Shown here one piece after another: positions 1-6,357 of a DNA stretch of 15,387 nt (position 1 is the first letter of the stretch; each line of letters opens with the position of its first letter). This DNA comes from CAZVXI01 sp964631295. GTDB taxonomy: Bacteria > Planctomycetota > Phycisphaerae > Phycisphaerales > SM1A02. The translations under genes were made by a program, and so were the position numbers. The notes under the pieces were generated by a model. That model had not been told where the DNA came from. It was given only the letters and a program-made list of their open reading frames with translations, and made no database searches. The stretch spans positions 1 to 15,387 of the forward strand of contig CAZVXI010000068.1 in NCBI GenBank assembly GCA_964631295.1. The letters run 5' to 3'.

Positions 1-642
1 TCGCCGGGATTCGAACCACTCCGCCAGTTCCATGCCGAGCCAGACGAACACCGCGATGCCGATCGCAGCACCCGGCCGGCGGGCCAGCGTCGCAATCAAC
101 ATACCAACGGTGAGCATTGACAACGCCAGCAGCACACTCAAAGCCGCAAGGCGCAGGAAGATGGCGCCGTCGGCTGCTCCATGCCGCGACAGCACCGCGG
201 CGCTGATCCCGAATCCGAGCGCGATTGTTGCAGTGAATGCAATCGACTGACCAGCGAACTTCGAAAGAAACACTTCCGTGCGGGTGACCGGTTGCGCGAG
301 CAGGTACGCAAGCATCCCGCGGTCGCGTTCACCGGACAGCGACAGCGCCCCGAGGGTGATACCCATCAACGGCACAATCAGCAGTGTAAGATTGATCAGA
401 CTTGCAGCCGTTTTGCCGAACCCTGCGAGCCCTGCAAAGCCGGTGCCGAGCTGCGCCAGGTACGCCAGCGCAACAGCAAGCACGCCGAACGCAATCGTAT
501 ACAAAATAAACCAGCGATTGCGAAGTGAATCCCGAAGTTCCTTGCGCACAAGCGGCCAGAGTGTACGCAGATCAATCAACCGCTCACGTCGCGGACGCTG
601 ATGTTGCAGAGTCGTCGATGTTGATATTGCAGCGGTTGTCAC
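1..642 (-). CDS. nosY: NosY, ABC-type permease of the nos cluster (3' end outside window)
   Basis: I translated this by hand because the frame runs off the left edge; 214 codons are visible. NosY is the membrane permease that pairs with the NosF ATPase and NosD in maturation of the CuZ copper-sulfur centre of nitrous oxide reductase. The protein begins with a short polar N-terminus, then RKELRDSLRNRWF before the first membrane segment (about residues 44-62). A second hydrophobic stretch is followed by the family-typical LSGERDRGMLAYLLAQPVTR (about residues 95-114), then FLSKFAGQ and two further membrane segments. The GTG start overlaps the nosF stop as GTGA, and a strong GGAGG lies 6 nt upstream inside the last nosF codons, which decides the start. 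The remaining C-terminus, and any nosL, lie outside the window. The order nosD-nosF-nosY supports the call. Confidence 0.93.
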   Translation of the reverse strand, partial: MTTAAISTSTTLQHQRPRRERLIDLRTLWPLVRKELRDSLRNRWFILYTIAFGVLAVALAYLAQLGTGFAGLAGFGKTAASLINLTLLIVPLMGITLGALSLSGERDRGMLAYLLAQPVTRTEVFLSKFAGQSIAFTATIALGFGISAAVLSRHGAADGAIFLRLAALSVLLALSMLTVGMLIATLARRPGAAIGIAVFVWLGMELAEWFESRR

Positions 643-1493
643 TGGTTGCCTCCGAACGCAAGTATGCCGTTGGTGTGAGACTCCGCCGCGCTTGAGTCCG
701 TTATTTGTGCTGACTTTTGCGCATTCGCGGCCTCCCGGCGACGCTGCACATCAATCCCGGCAGATGCCAGCAGCGCCCGGGCTTCAACGAGGCGTTGCGG
801 TTCAACAACCAATGTCGCACCGGTGTCGCCGTCATCATCGTGATTGTCGGGGTCTCTGGGAGATGTCTCGGTGCGGACGATCCTGCCTGACTCGAGAGTC
901 ACAATACGGTCAGCAATCTCGTGCACTTCTTCCCCGCGATGGGAGACTAGCAGGATCGTTTTACCTGCATCGCGCAGCCGTGCAATATCATCGAGCAGCT
1001 CGCGCCGACCGTCCGCATCAAGATTGGATGTGGGTTCATCCAGGACGATTACCGGCGGATTGGTGAGGAGCGCCAGCCCAAGCGACAAGCGCTGTTTCAT
1101 ACCACCTGAGAGTTGGCGAACCCGTTTGCGCATGTGCGATGCAAGGCCGATGTCTCGGAGCATCTGCTTCGCGTCGGCCGTGCTGGCTCTTTTGAGACGC
1201 GCGAACAGCACTGCAACTTCAGCGAGCCGAAGGTCATCGAACAGCGCTGGCTCCTGAGGCAGATATCCAATCAGTCGACGTGCTGCCTTGCCGTTCTTGC
1301 GTACATTCAGCCCGGCGACTTCCGCTCCGCCTCGAAAGGGAAGCAGCCCCAGCAGGCAGCGAATGAGCGTACTCTTACCTGCGCCGTTGGGCCCCCAGAG
1401 AGCGACCGCTTCGCCCGCGTTGATGCGGAGCGTCACGTCTTGAAGCGCGACGAATCTGCCGAACTTCTTTGTCATCTGTGTGATCTCGATCAC
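639..1493 (-). CDS. nosF: NosF, ABC transporter ATP-binding protein for NosZ maturation
   Basis: NosF is the cytoplasmic ATPase that drives the NosFY transporter serving CuZ assembly, thought to supply sulfur to NosD. All ATPase motifs are visible in the 284-residue product: Walker A GPNGAGKST (about 34-42), Q-loop LPQEP (about 81-85), signature LSGGMKQR (about 130-137), Walker B VIVLDEPTS (about 150-158) and switch histidine in LLVSHR. I chose GTG at 1493, which overlaps the nosD stop as GTGA and leaves MIEITQMTKKFGRF, a standard ABC N-terminus. An upstream ATG at 1595 would add about 34 residues that are antisense-free but lie wholly inside nosD and look non-native. After the ATPase core is an acidic, low-complexity stretch (DPDNHDDDGD) and a short C-terminal region, in keeping with the roughly 300-residue length usual for NosF. 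Confidence 0.95.
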   Translation of the reverse strand: MIEITQMTKKFGRFVALQDVTLRINAGEAVALWGPNGAGKSTLIRCLLGLLPFRGGAEVAGLNVRKNGKAARRLIGYLPQEPALFDDLRLAEVAVLFARLKRASTADAKQMLRDIGLASHMRKRVRQLSGGMKQRLSLGLALLTNPPVIVLDEPTSNLDADGRRELLDDIARLRDAGKTILLVSHRGEEVHEIADRIVTLESGRIVRTETSPRDPDNHDDDGDTGATLVVEPQRLVEARALLASAGIDVQRRREAANAQKSAQITDSSAAESHTNGILAFGGNQ

Positions 1494-2884
1494 AGTGCTT
1501 CGTTTCCTTTCTCGCGCGTCCTGGCTGCGAGTTTCCATTCCGCGCGGCCAACTGCGGGCACGATGCAGCCAAGACCGGCAGCGATCAGAAGCCATGCCGC
1601 AGCAATGCTGTTTCCGCCAGGAGTCTGCACGGGCGGCACTTCTGCCGGGACAATCTGCATGAGCGGCGAGGGATCGGTAATCTTCAGCCGTGGTGTAATG
1701 ATCGGCAGCGCGCGCGCAGCCATCTCGATGGCGTTCTGTGCCGGGCTGAACATGAACAGGCGCAGTCGTGGATGACGATCCATCAGATCTTCGAAGAATG
1801 CATCTGATCGATACGGGAAGTCGCCGACATCATTCTGATCGAGATCGAATCCCTGATAATCACTCCAGTAGTTGCCGCGCTGCCCGACTGCGAATTCATT
1901 GCCTTTGAGTGTACCTGAGCCGAGAATGGCGACCTGCTGAATGTTGTCTACGAATGAATTCTCCGTGAAGGTATTGCGAGTGACATTGGGCAGGAATCCA
2001 AGGCCAATATCATTGTACGCAAACACATTGTTTCTGACCATATGCGACACATCCACCCTCGACGGAGAGTTATCAAGGTGCATTCCCACACGATTGCCGA
2101 CGATGATGTTGTTCTCCGCGATCAGCCCATCCATGTCTTTCAGGCCGATCCCGAACCCGCTGGGGCCGCGATTGCGCGCGAGGATGTTTCGCCGCAGTGT
2201 CAGGTCACGGCTGTACATCAGAAATGTCCCCACAGAGTTGTCGGTGAGTGTGTTGTCCTCAAGTATCGCATCGCTGCTGTACATGAAATGCATGCCATAG
2301 CGGCCATTCGTCACGATGTTGTCTCTCAGGGTCACGTGCTCCGAGAACCAGACAATGACATCGCGACTGCCCCGCACGATATTGTCTTCGATGATACATC
2401 CAGAACTCTGCCACAATCGGATCGCATCTCCACGACGCGGCTCGTGGAGTTGCTTTGCTTCGATCCGGTTGCGACGAATGATGCTGTCCGGTGCTTCTTT
2501 GAGATAAAACCCGAAGAGTGCATCTGTGACGATGTTTTCTTCAAGATTGACGCGCGGAGCGTTGACGACAACTGCGGCATTCTCACGATCGAGACTGATC
2601 CCGGTGCCGCGAATAGTAAACCCTCGCAGTGTGACATCGGGCGCGGTCACACGGACGACGTCGCCCTCACCCGGTCCCTGGATGATCACCTCCCCTGCTG
2701 CAATCAGCGTCAGCGATCGACCGATTTCTACCGGAGCTTTGTATGTTCCTGCAGGAACAGTGACGACCGAGCCCGGCGGGGCCTGATCAATCATCGCCTG
2801 CAGATCGCCTGGCTCGATTGGCCGGGGCCAACTCAACAGCGCAGTGATCGCAATGGCAATTAATGTGGACACAGCGTACATCAT
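1490..2884 (-). CDS. nosD: NosD, parallel beta-helix (CASH-type) copper-site maturation protein
   Basis: NosD is the extracytoplasmic partner of NosFY and is required to build the CuZ centre of NosZ. The 464-residue product has an N-terminal hydrophobic segment (about 3-19; signal peptide or anchor), then successive right-handed beta-helix coils recognisable by repeats such as NTLTDNSVG, NIIVGNRVGMHL and NDIGLGF, and the NosD hallmark GNYWSDYQGFDLDQND...GDFPYRSD at about 337-361. Near the C-terminus there is a second hydrophobic segment (about 426-446) followed by basic residues, which would make the protein membrane-tethered at its tail. The start ATG overlaps the nosB stop as ATGA; a second ATG follows at once, so initiation could be one codon later. 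The ribosome binding site is weak, consistent with translational coupling from nosB. Confidence 0.95.
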   Translation of the reverse strand: MMYAVSTLIAIAITALLSWPRPIEPGDLQAMIDQAPPGSVVTVPAGTYKAPVEIGRSLTLIAAGEVIIQGPGEGDVVRVTAPDVTLRGFTIRGTGISLDRENAAVVVNAPRVNLEENIVTDALFGFYLKEAPDSIIRRNRIEAKQLHEPRRGDAIRLWQSSGCIIEDNIVRGSRDVIVWFSEHVTLRDNIVTNGRYGMHFMYSSDAILEDNTLTDNSVGTFLMYSRDLTLRRNILARNRGPSGFGIGLKDMDGLIAENNIIVGNRVGMHLDNSPSRVDVSHMVRNNVFAYNDIGLGFLPNVTRNTFTENSFVDNIQQVAILGSGTLKGNEFAVGQRGNYWSDYQGFDLDQNDVGDFPYRSDAFFEDLMDRHPRLRLFMFSPAQNAIEMAARALPIITPRLKITDPSPLMQIVPAEVPPVQTPGGNSIAAAWLLIAAGLGCIVPAVGRAEWKLAARTREKGNEAL

Positions 2885-3549
2885 TCTGACTGTGCTTCTT
2901 TCCCGGCCAACTCAACAAGCGGTTTGTATGCTCGGCGATGCAACCACAAGCCCGCGATGCACAGAACCGCTGTCAGACACGCGAGTTGCAGTCCCGGCCC
3001 CATTGAGGCGTGTGTCTCGAACTGCCCGATGAGACCGGTGCCGAGTACCGGTGGCGTGAATGGCTCGATTGACTTCGAGAGCGCTGCAGACGGATCGAGA
3101 TTCTGACCGAATGTATTCAACCAGTAATAAAGGTCCAACAGAAAGAAAGGCGGGAAGACGACCGCAGGCACAATAAATATCGCTGCCCAACGCGTGTGAA
3201 TGTATGTCGCGCCTTCAACCAGCAGAACGAGAGAAAGCAGCCCGAATATCGACAACGATCGCTCCAGTCGTGCAGCGTCTCCCAGCGGCCGCATGCCAAT
3301 GTAGTGATTCAAACCGTCGATTTCCCGGACGTCTCCTTCGAGGCGATTGAGGTATGCCTGCACGTGCAATCCATCAGGATACTGTGGGGCGATCAACTCC
3401 ATCCGCCAGTACGGAAGGAAGATTGAGATCAGCAGCGCAATACGTGCGATCGAAAGCACAATGGTCGGGCTGGCATACCGAAGCCCCCGCCGCCGGAGTT
3501 CTTCCGGCGGGATACGGGGACCGACGATGGCTTGAATGATCTTCTTCAT
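2881..3549 (-). CDS. nosB: NosB-like integral membrane protein of clade II nos clusters
   Basis: This 222-residue protein sits directly between nosZ and nosD, the position of nosB in clade II (atypical) nos clusters such as that of Wolinella succinogenes; NosB function is unknown. About four membrane segments are visible (roughly 28-47, 98-113, 122-143 and 186-204). Between the first and second is a long loop with APQYPDGL (54-61), GDVREIDGLNHYIGM (72-86), the most protein-specific part and probably outside the membrane face. A later loop has TPPVLGTGLIGQFETHASMGPG (165-186). The gene starts 43 nt after the nosZ stop, with only a weak AAAG-type ribosome site, and its stop overlaps nosD. The NosB label rests on position, topology and remembered motif similarity; no alignment was run. 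Confidence 0.78.
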   Translation of the reverse strand: MKKIIQAIVGPRIPPEELRRRGLRYASPTIVLSIARIALLISIFLPYWRMELIAPQYPDGLHVQAYLNRLEGDVREIDGLNHYIGMRPLGDAARLERSLSIFGLLSLVLLVEGATYIHTRWAAIFIVPAVVFPPFFLLDLYYWLNTFGQNLDPSAALSKSIEPFTPPVLGTGLIGQFETHASMGPGLQLACLTAVLCIAGLWLHRRAYKPLVELAGKEAQSE

Positions 3550-3555
3550 AACGCG

Positions 3556-3567
3556 CTTTCATGAAAG
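3556..3567. repeat. 12-bp perfect palindrome in the nosZ-nosB gap
   Basis: CTTTCATGAAAG is its own reverse complement and lies in the 43-nt gap between the nosZ stop and the nosB start. A second small inverted repeat (TGTC-AACCC-GACA, 3571-3583) is next to it. Neither has a run of T on the transcript, so neither looks like a terminator. They could be mRNA processing or stability elements, or chance. Confidence 0.3.
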
Positions 3568-3592
3568 AAATGTCAACCCGACATGGAATTGC

Positions 3593-5638
3593 TCACTCCG
3601 GTTCGACAAGCAGATACCCCATCATTTCAAGGTGCAGCGCAGAGCAGAACTCGGAGCAATAGAACGGGTACGTGCCAGCCTGGTCAGCATCGAACTCGAA
3701 CTTGATGTATTCACCAGGCTCGATGCTGAGGTTGATGTCGAACCCGGGTATTGCAAAGCCGTGTGTCGCATCTTTCGACCGTTCGATATTGGTGACATGC
3801 CAAACGACGCGGTCGCCTTCCTTGACCTTCACGTGTTCCGGAGTGAAGTGGCTGCGAACGGCGGTACTGTATACGTTGACCGTCTTCCCGTCGCGCTCGA
3901 TACGCTCACGCCCGGCAATAGGCGCAGCAGGATCGACGCGCTGATGATGCGGATCCCAGCCGATTTCAGGATACACCTCCCATGGTTTGATTTTGTCTGC
4001 CTTGATAACCTGCGCGTAGTGCGGTTCTCCAATGCCGATCGGGCTGTCGTAGAGCAACTGCATGTTTTCGCCCTGCTCAGCGATATCAATCAACTGGAAG
4101 TTCTGTGGCAGCAGCGGGCCGGTGGGGAAGAAGCGGTCAATCGACCACTTGTTCATTGCGATGAGATAGTTTCCATCGGGGCTCACGGTGTCACCTTCGG
4201 CTGTGACAATATGCCCGACGTTGTAGTGGACGTTGATCTTGCCGACCATCGACCAGTCACTTTCAGGGTTCTTCTCGCCTTGAGAGCCACCCATCGCCCA
4301 TCGCGCAACAGCGGGTTCGAGGAACAGCGATGTGTACGCGTAGCCCTGGTTATCAAACTGAGTGTGGAGCGGCCCGAGTCCGACTTCAATCTGCGCCTCA
4401 ACACACGAATCAAAGTCAAGCACGGGTACGCCGAACTGATCTGGCTGTGTGTTTCCGGCTGCGATCGCCGCCTGTATCTTGTCGAAGCTGTAGATCGTGA
4501 CGTGCGGGTCAAGTTTCCCCGAGACGACGATGAACTCTCCATCAGGCGAGACATCAACCCCGTGCGGGCTCTTTGGTTCCGGGATAAAGTAGAGCAGTTC
4601 CTCGGCAATCGCTGTTGAGAGCGAGATGACGGGAAAGTCCTTGATCATTTCAGTCTGGCCTGCGGCGGCCACCTGTGCTGCCTTGCGCAAGTTGATCACA
4701 TGCATGTAATCATTATCACGCTGGCTCGCACCTGCTTCATATGGTGGATTCCCCGACTCGATTCCGCCTGTCGCGAGTTCGGTGTTGATCGAGTTGCCGA
4801 AGACCCAGCCATCACTCACAAGCTTGCCTGCATCGAACAAATCCTGCCAGTACGGCGGCAGTTCAATCGCAAATGATTTGGAGATATCGATGCGCCCGGC
4901 CTGACGATCAAACTTCCAGAATGTCACCATACCTTTGTACGCGCTGTTGTACTCCTCTATCGGGGCATATTCCCAGCCAAGCGGATGGCCGTACTGGCCG
5001 CCTTCGATGATCCACTCGGTATTGGGCGTCACCATCGTGCCGCCGTGGTCGCTCAGGGAGATCGGGTTTTTGACGATCTGCTTTGTTTCGAAGTCGCGAA
5101 GGTCAATCACTGCAACGCGAGCGTTGGCCTTGTCGTTGATGAACAGGAACTGCCCGTCGTAATCGCCGTCTGTCTCACTGAGCGCGGGGTGGTGGGTATC
5201 GCCCCAGAGGATGTCGCGTCCATCAATCCGGCCTTCGGCGAGGATGTCTTCGCCAAAACCGTAGCCCCATCCCTGCCATGGCTCGGGTGTGAACACGCCA
5301 ATCACGCGCAGCAAGCGCATTGATGGCAAGCCCATCACGATCACCTGGCCACTGTGCCCGCCTGACCCGAACAGCAGGTAGTCATCGTGACGGCCAGAGG
5401 GCACGTATGTCTTGGCTGCTGCGAGTATGTCGTCGGGCGTGAGGCCGCGTTCCTGCATGACCGCATCGACGGCCGGCATCGCACCATTGCCACCCGACCG
5501 ATTCGAAGCGGGTCTCGCTCCGGGCGTGGATGCGGAGCCGCCCTCACCACCTCCCCCCCCACACGACGCCAGAGCAACAGGCATCGCAACGAGGCCTGCT
5601 GCAATAAGCACATTGAACATCGATTGAGTTGACTTCAT
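3593..5638 (-). CDS. nosZ: NosZ, nitrous oxide reductase (clade II type, Sec-exported, probable lipoprotein)
   Basis: NosZ reduces N2O to N2 outside the cytoplasmic membrane. The 681-residue product has the N-terminal beta-propeller with all seven expected CuZ histidines: DTHH (H149, H150), DHGG (H198), SPHGVDVSPDG (H359), GPLHTQFD (H425), NVGH (H476) and GEPHYAQ (H540). The C-terminal cupredoxin domain has the CuA set H626 and C661-SEF-C665-SAL-H669-LE-M672. The N-terminus has a Sec signal with no twin arginine, ending in lipobox L23-A24-S25-C26 followed by a Gly-rich linker, so the enzyme is probably lipid-anchored. Lack of a Tat motif and the neighbouring nosB mark it as clade II. I chose ATG 5638 over the upstream ATG 5677 because AAAGAGG lies 6 nt before it and the signal peptide then starts properly with MKST. 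Confidence 0.98.
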   Translation of the reverse strand: MKSTQSMFNVLIAAGLVAMPVALASCGGGGGEGGSASTPGARPASNRSGGNGAMPAVDAVMQERGLTPDDILAAAKTYVPSGRHDDYLLFGSGGHSGQVIVMGLPSMRLLRVIGVFTPEPWQGWGYGFGEDILAEGRIDGRDILWGDTHHPALSETDGDYDGQFLFINDKANARVAVIDLRDFETKQIVKNPISLSDHGGTMVTPNTEWIIEGGQYGHPLGWEYAPIEEYNSAYKGMVTFWKFDRQAGRIDISKSFAIELPPYWQDLFDAGKLVSDGWVFGNSINTELATGGIESGNPPYEAGASQRDNDYMHVINLRKAAQVAAAGQTEMIKDFPVISLSTAIAEELLYFIPEPKSPHGVDVSPDGEFIVVSGKLDPHVTIYSFDKIQAAIAAGNTQPDQFGVPVLDFDSCVEAQIEVGLGPLHTQFDNQGYAYTSLFLEPAVARWAMGGSQGEKNPESDWSMVGKINVHYNVGHIVTAEGDTVSPDGNYLIAMNKWSIDRFFPTGPLLPQNFQLIDIAEQGENMQLLYDSPIGIGEPHYAQVIKADKIKPWEVYPEIGWDPHHQRVDPAAPIAGRERIERDGKTVNVYSTAVRSHFTPEHVKVKEGDRVVWHVTNIERSKDATHGFAIPGFDINLSIEPGEYIKFEFDADQAGTYPFYCSEFCSALHLEMMGYLLVEPE

Positions 5639-5644
5639 TCCGTG

Positions 5645-5651
5645 CCTCTTT
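5645..5651 (-). promoter_or_regulatory. Ribosome binding site deciding the nosZ start
   Basis: AAAGAGG on the minus strand lies 6 nt before ATG 5638. This places the start at MKST, giving a normal Sec/lipoprotein signal, rather than at the in-frame ATG 13 codons upstream. Confidence 0.8.
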
Positions 5652-5686
5652 TCTTGAGTTGCATATTGATTGCCCACATCGTCGGG

Positions 5687-6229
5687 CTAGCGAGCTTTGT
5701 CTTCTGCCTGGAGATACCTGAGAAAATGGACGATGTCGACCAGATCATCGTCGGTGAGCATCGGGTTACCACCTTTCGGAGGCATGGCGACACCTGTGGT
5801 GTTCTCGGCGTCCCACGTATTGCGGCCGAGCTTCATGAACATCCGCATCTGCGAATCACTTTGCGTAGCTACAAACTCGCTGTGACGCAGGTCTTTCCCC
5901 AGATTGGGCAAGGCTTCTCCATTGGGACCATGACATGCCGTGCATGTCCCGAGATACTGCTCGCGACCACGCCGAATCGCCGGGAGATCGAGTGAGAACT
6001 CCTGCGCGATCAGAAGTTCACGCATGTTCCGCTCGCGAAGGCGCTCGCCTGCGCGATAGTTCGAGGCAAGGGCGCCCCATACCGTCGTGACCGCGAGCAG
6101 CGCCATGGTCAGGGTCGCAACGATGGTGGACCCAAGCGGGAAGCGCGCAGACTGCTGGACAGTTCCCTGCGGTGAGGTGCTCGTATCAGACGCATCGGCC
6201 TTCATCCTGTCTGGCGTCATTGTCTGCAC
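5687..6229 (-). CDS. Membrane-anchored monoheme cytochrome c, first gene of the nos operon
   Basis: This is a class I type cytochrome c likely to pass electrons to the CuA centre of NosZ, whose gene begins 48 nt downstream. The 180-residue product has a charged N-terminus, one hydrophobic segment (about 36-54) that is an uncleaved anchor or signal, and a globular domain with one haem-binding motif C96-TA-C99-H100 and the likely distal ligand M149 in MPPKGGNP, then a C-terminal helix DDLVDIVHFLRYLQ. The frame is open to an ATG at 6262, but AAAGGAG at 6237-6243 is 7 nt upstream of GTG 6229, so I favour that start; ATG 6220 is also possible. In clade II clusters a small cytochrome c gene next to nosZ is common. 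The electron-donor role is inference from position and topology. Confidence 0.9.
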   Translation of the reverse strand: MQTMTPDRMKADASDTSTSPQGTVQQSARFPLGSTIVATLTMALLAVTTVWGALASNYRAGERLRERNMRELLIAQEFSLDLPAIRRGREQYLGTCTACHGPNGEALPNLGKDLRHSEFVATQSDSQMRMFMKLGRNTWDAENTTGVAMPPKGGNPMLTDDDLVDIVHFLRYLQAEDKAR

Positions 6230-6236
6230 TGCCCGG

Positions 6237-6243
6237 CTCCTTT
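6237..6243 (-). promoter_or_regulatory. Ribosome binding site deciding the cytochrome c start
   Basis: AAAGGAG on the minus strand with a 7-nt spacer to GTG 6229. It lies inside the longer reading frame that begins at ATG 6262, arguing against that upstream start. Confidence 0.7.
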
Positions 6244-6265
6244 CGTTGGGACCCGATATCATTTA

Positions 6266-6285
6266 TCAATGCTTTCAAGCATTGA
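6266..6285. promoter_or_regulatory. Perfect 9-bp inverted repeat, candidate Rrf2-regulator operator
   Basis: TCAATGCTT-TC-AAGCATTGA is a perfect inverted repeat with a 2-bp centre, lying between the divergent cytochrome/nos operon and the Rrf2-family gene. Its core ATGCTT...AAGCAT resembles the ATGC...GCAT half-sites known for NsrR-type Rrf2 regulators, though the centre is shorter. A further AGCAT follows at 6286-6290, giving a partial third half-site. It starts 15 nt downstream of the proposed nos -10 and ends 7 nt upstream of the proposed rrf2 -35, a position suited to repression of nos and possible autoregulation. Confidence 0.65.
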
Positions 6286-6292
6286 AGCATGA

Positions 6293-6321
6293 TTGACAGT
6301 GTTATAGCATCCCGATACGGT
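6293..6321 (+). promoter_or_regulatory. Candidate sigma70-type promoter of the rrf2 gene
   Basis: A consensus -35 TTGACA (6293-6298) is followed after 17 nt by a weak -10 TACGGT (6316-6321), leaving about 37 nt to the GTG start at 6358. It directly adjoins the inverted repeat at 6266-6285. Planctomycete promoter consensus is poorly known, so this is only a pattern match. Confidence 0.4.
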
Positions 6322-6328
6322 ATTTCCA
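6301..6328 (-). promoter_or_regulatory. Candidate promoter of the nos operon, opposed to and overlapping the rrf2 promoter
   Basis: On the minus strand, -35 like TGGAAA (6328-6323) and -10 TATAAC (6306-6301) are separated by 16 nt. Transcription would start near 6295 and place the inverted repeat 6266-6285 just downstream of the start site. It overlaps the rrf2 promoter on the other strand, so the two polymerases would compete. Confidence 0.4.
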
Positions 6329-6357
6329 GTCCTAAAAGCCTCTCGGAGCCATAGATT

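Noticed and set aside
1..22. A tRNA T-arm-like string on the minus strand (GGTTCGAATCCCGG) at the left edge
   Set aside because: The five bases on either side do not form a proper T-stem, and the stretch is in frame as nosY coding sequence (EWFESRR).
2042..2863. A long plus-strand open frame (273 codons) opposite nosD
   Set aside because: It is an antisense shadow of the well-supported nosD; the product has no domain pattern.
3536..4618. A 360-codon plus-strand open frame opposite nosZ
   Set aside because: It is antisense to the CuZ/CuA-bearing nosZ frame and is not a recognisable protein.
5687..6262. Longer cytochrome c start at ATG 6262
   Set aside because: The strong ribosome site AAAGGAG lies inside this extension and points to GTG 6229; no comparable site was seen before 6262.
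6241..6357. FNR/CRP-type box (TTGAT-N4-ATCAA) upstream of the nos operon
   Set aside because: TTGA/ATCA fragments occur, but not at the required spacing; the dyad fits an Rrf2-type site better.
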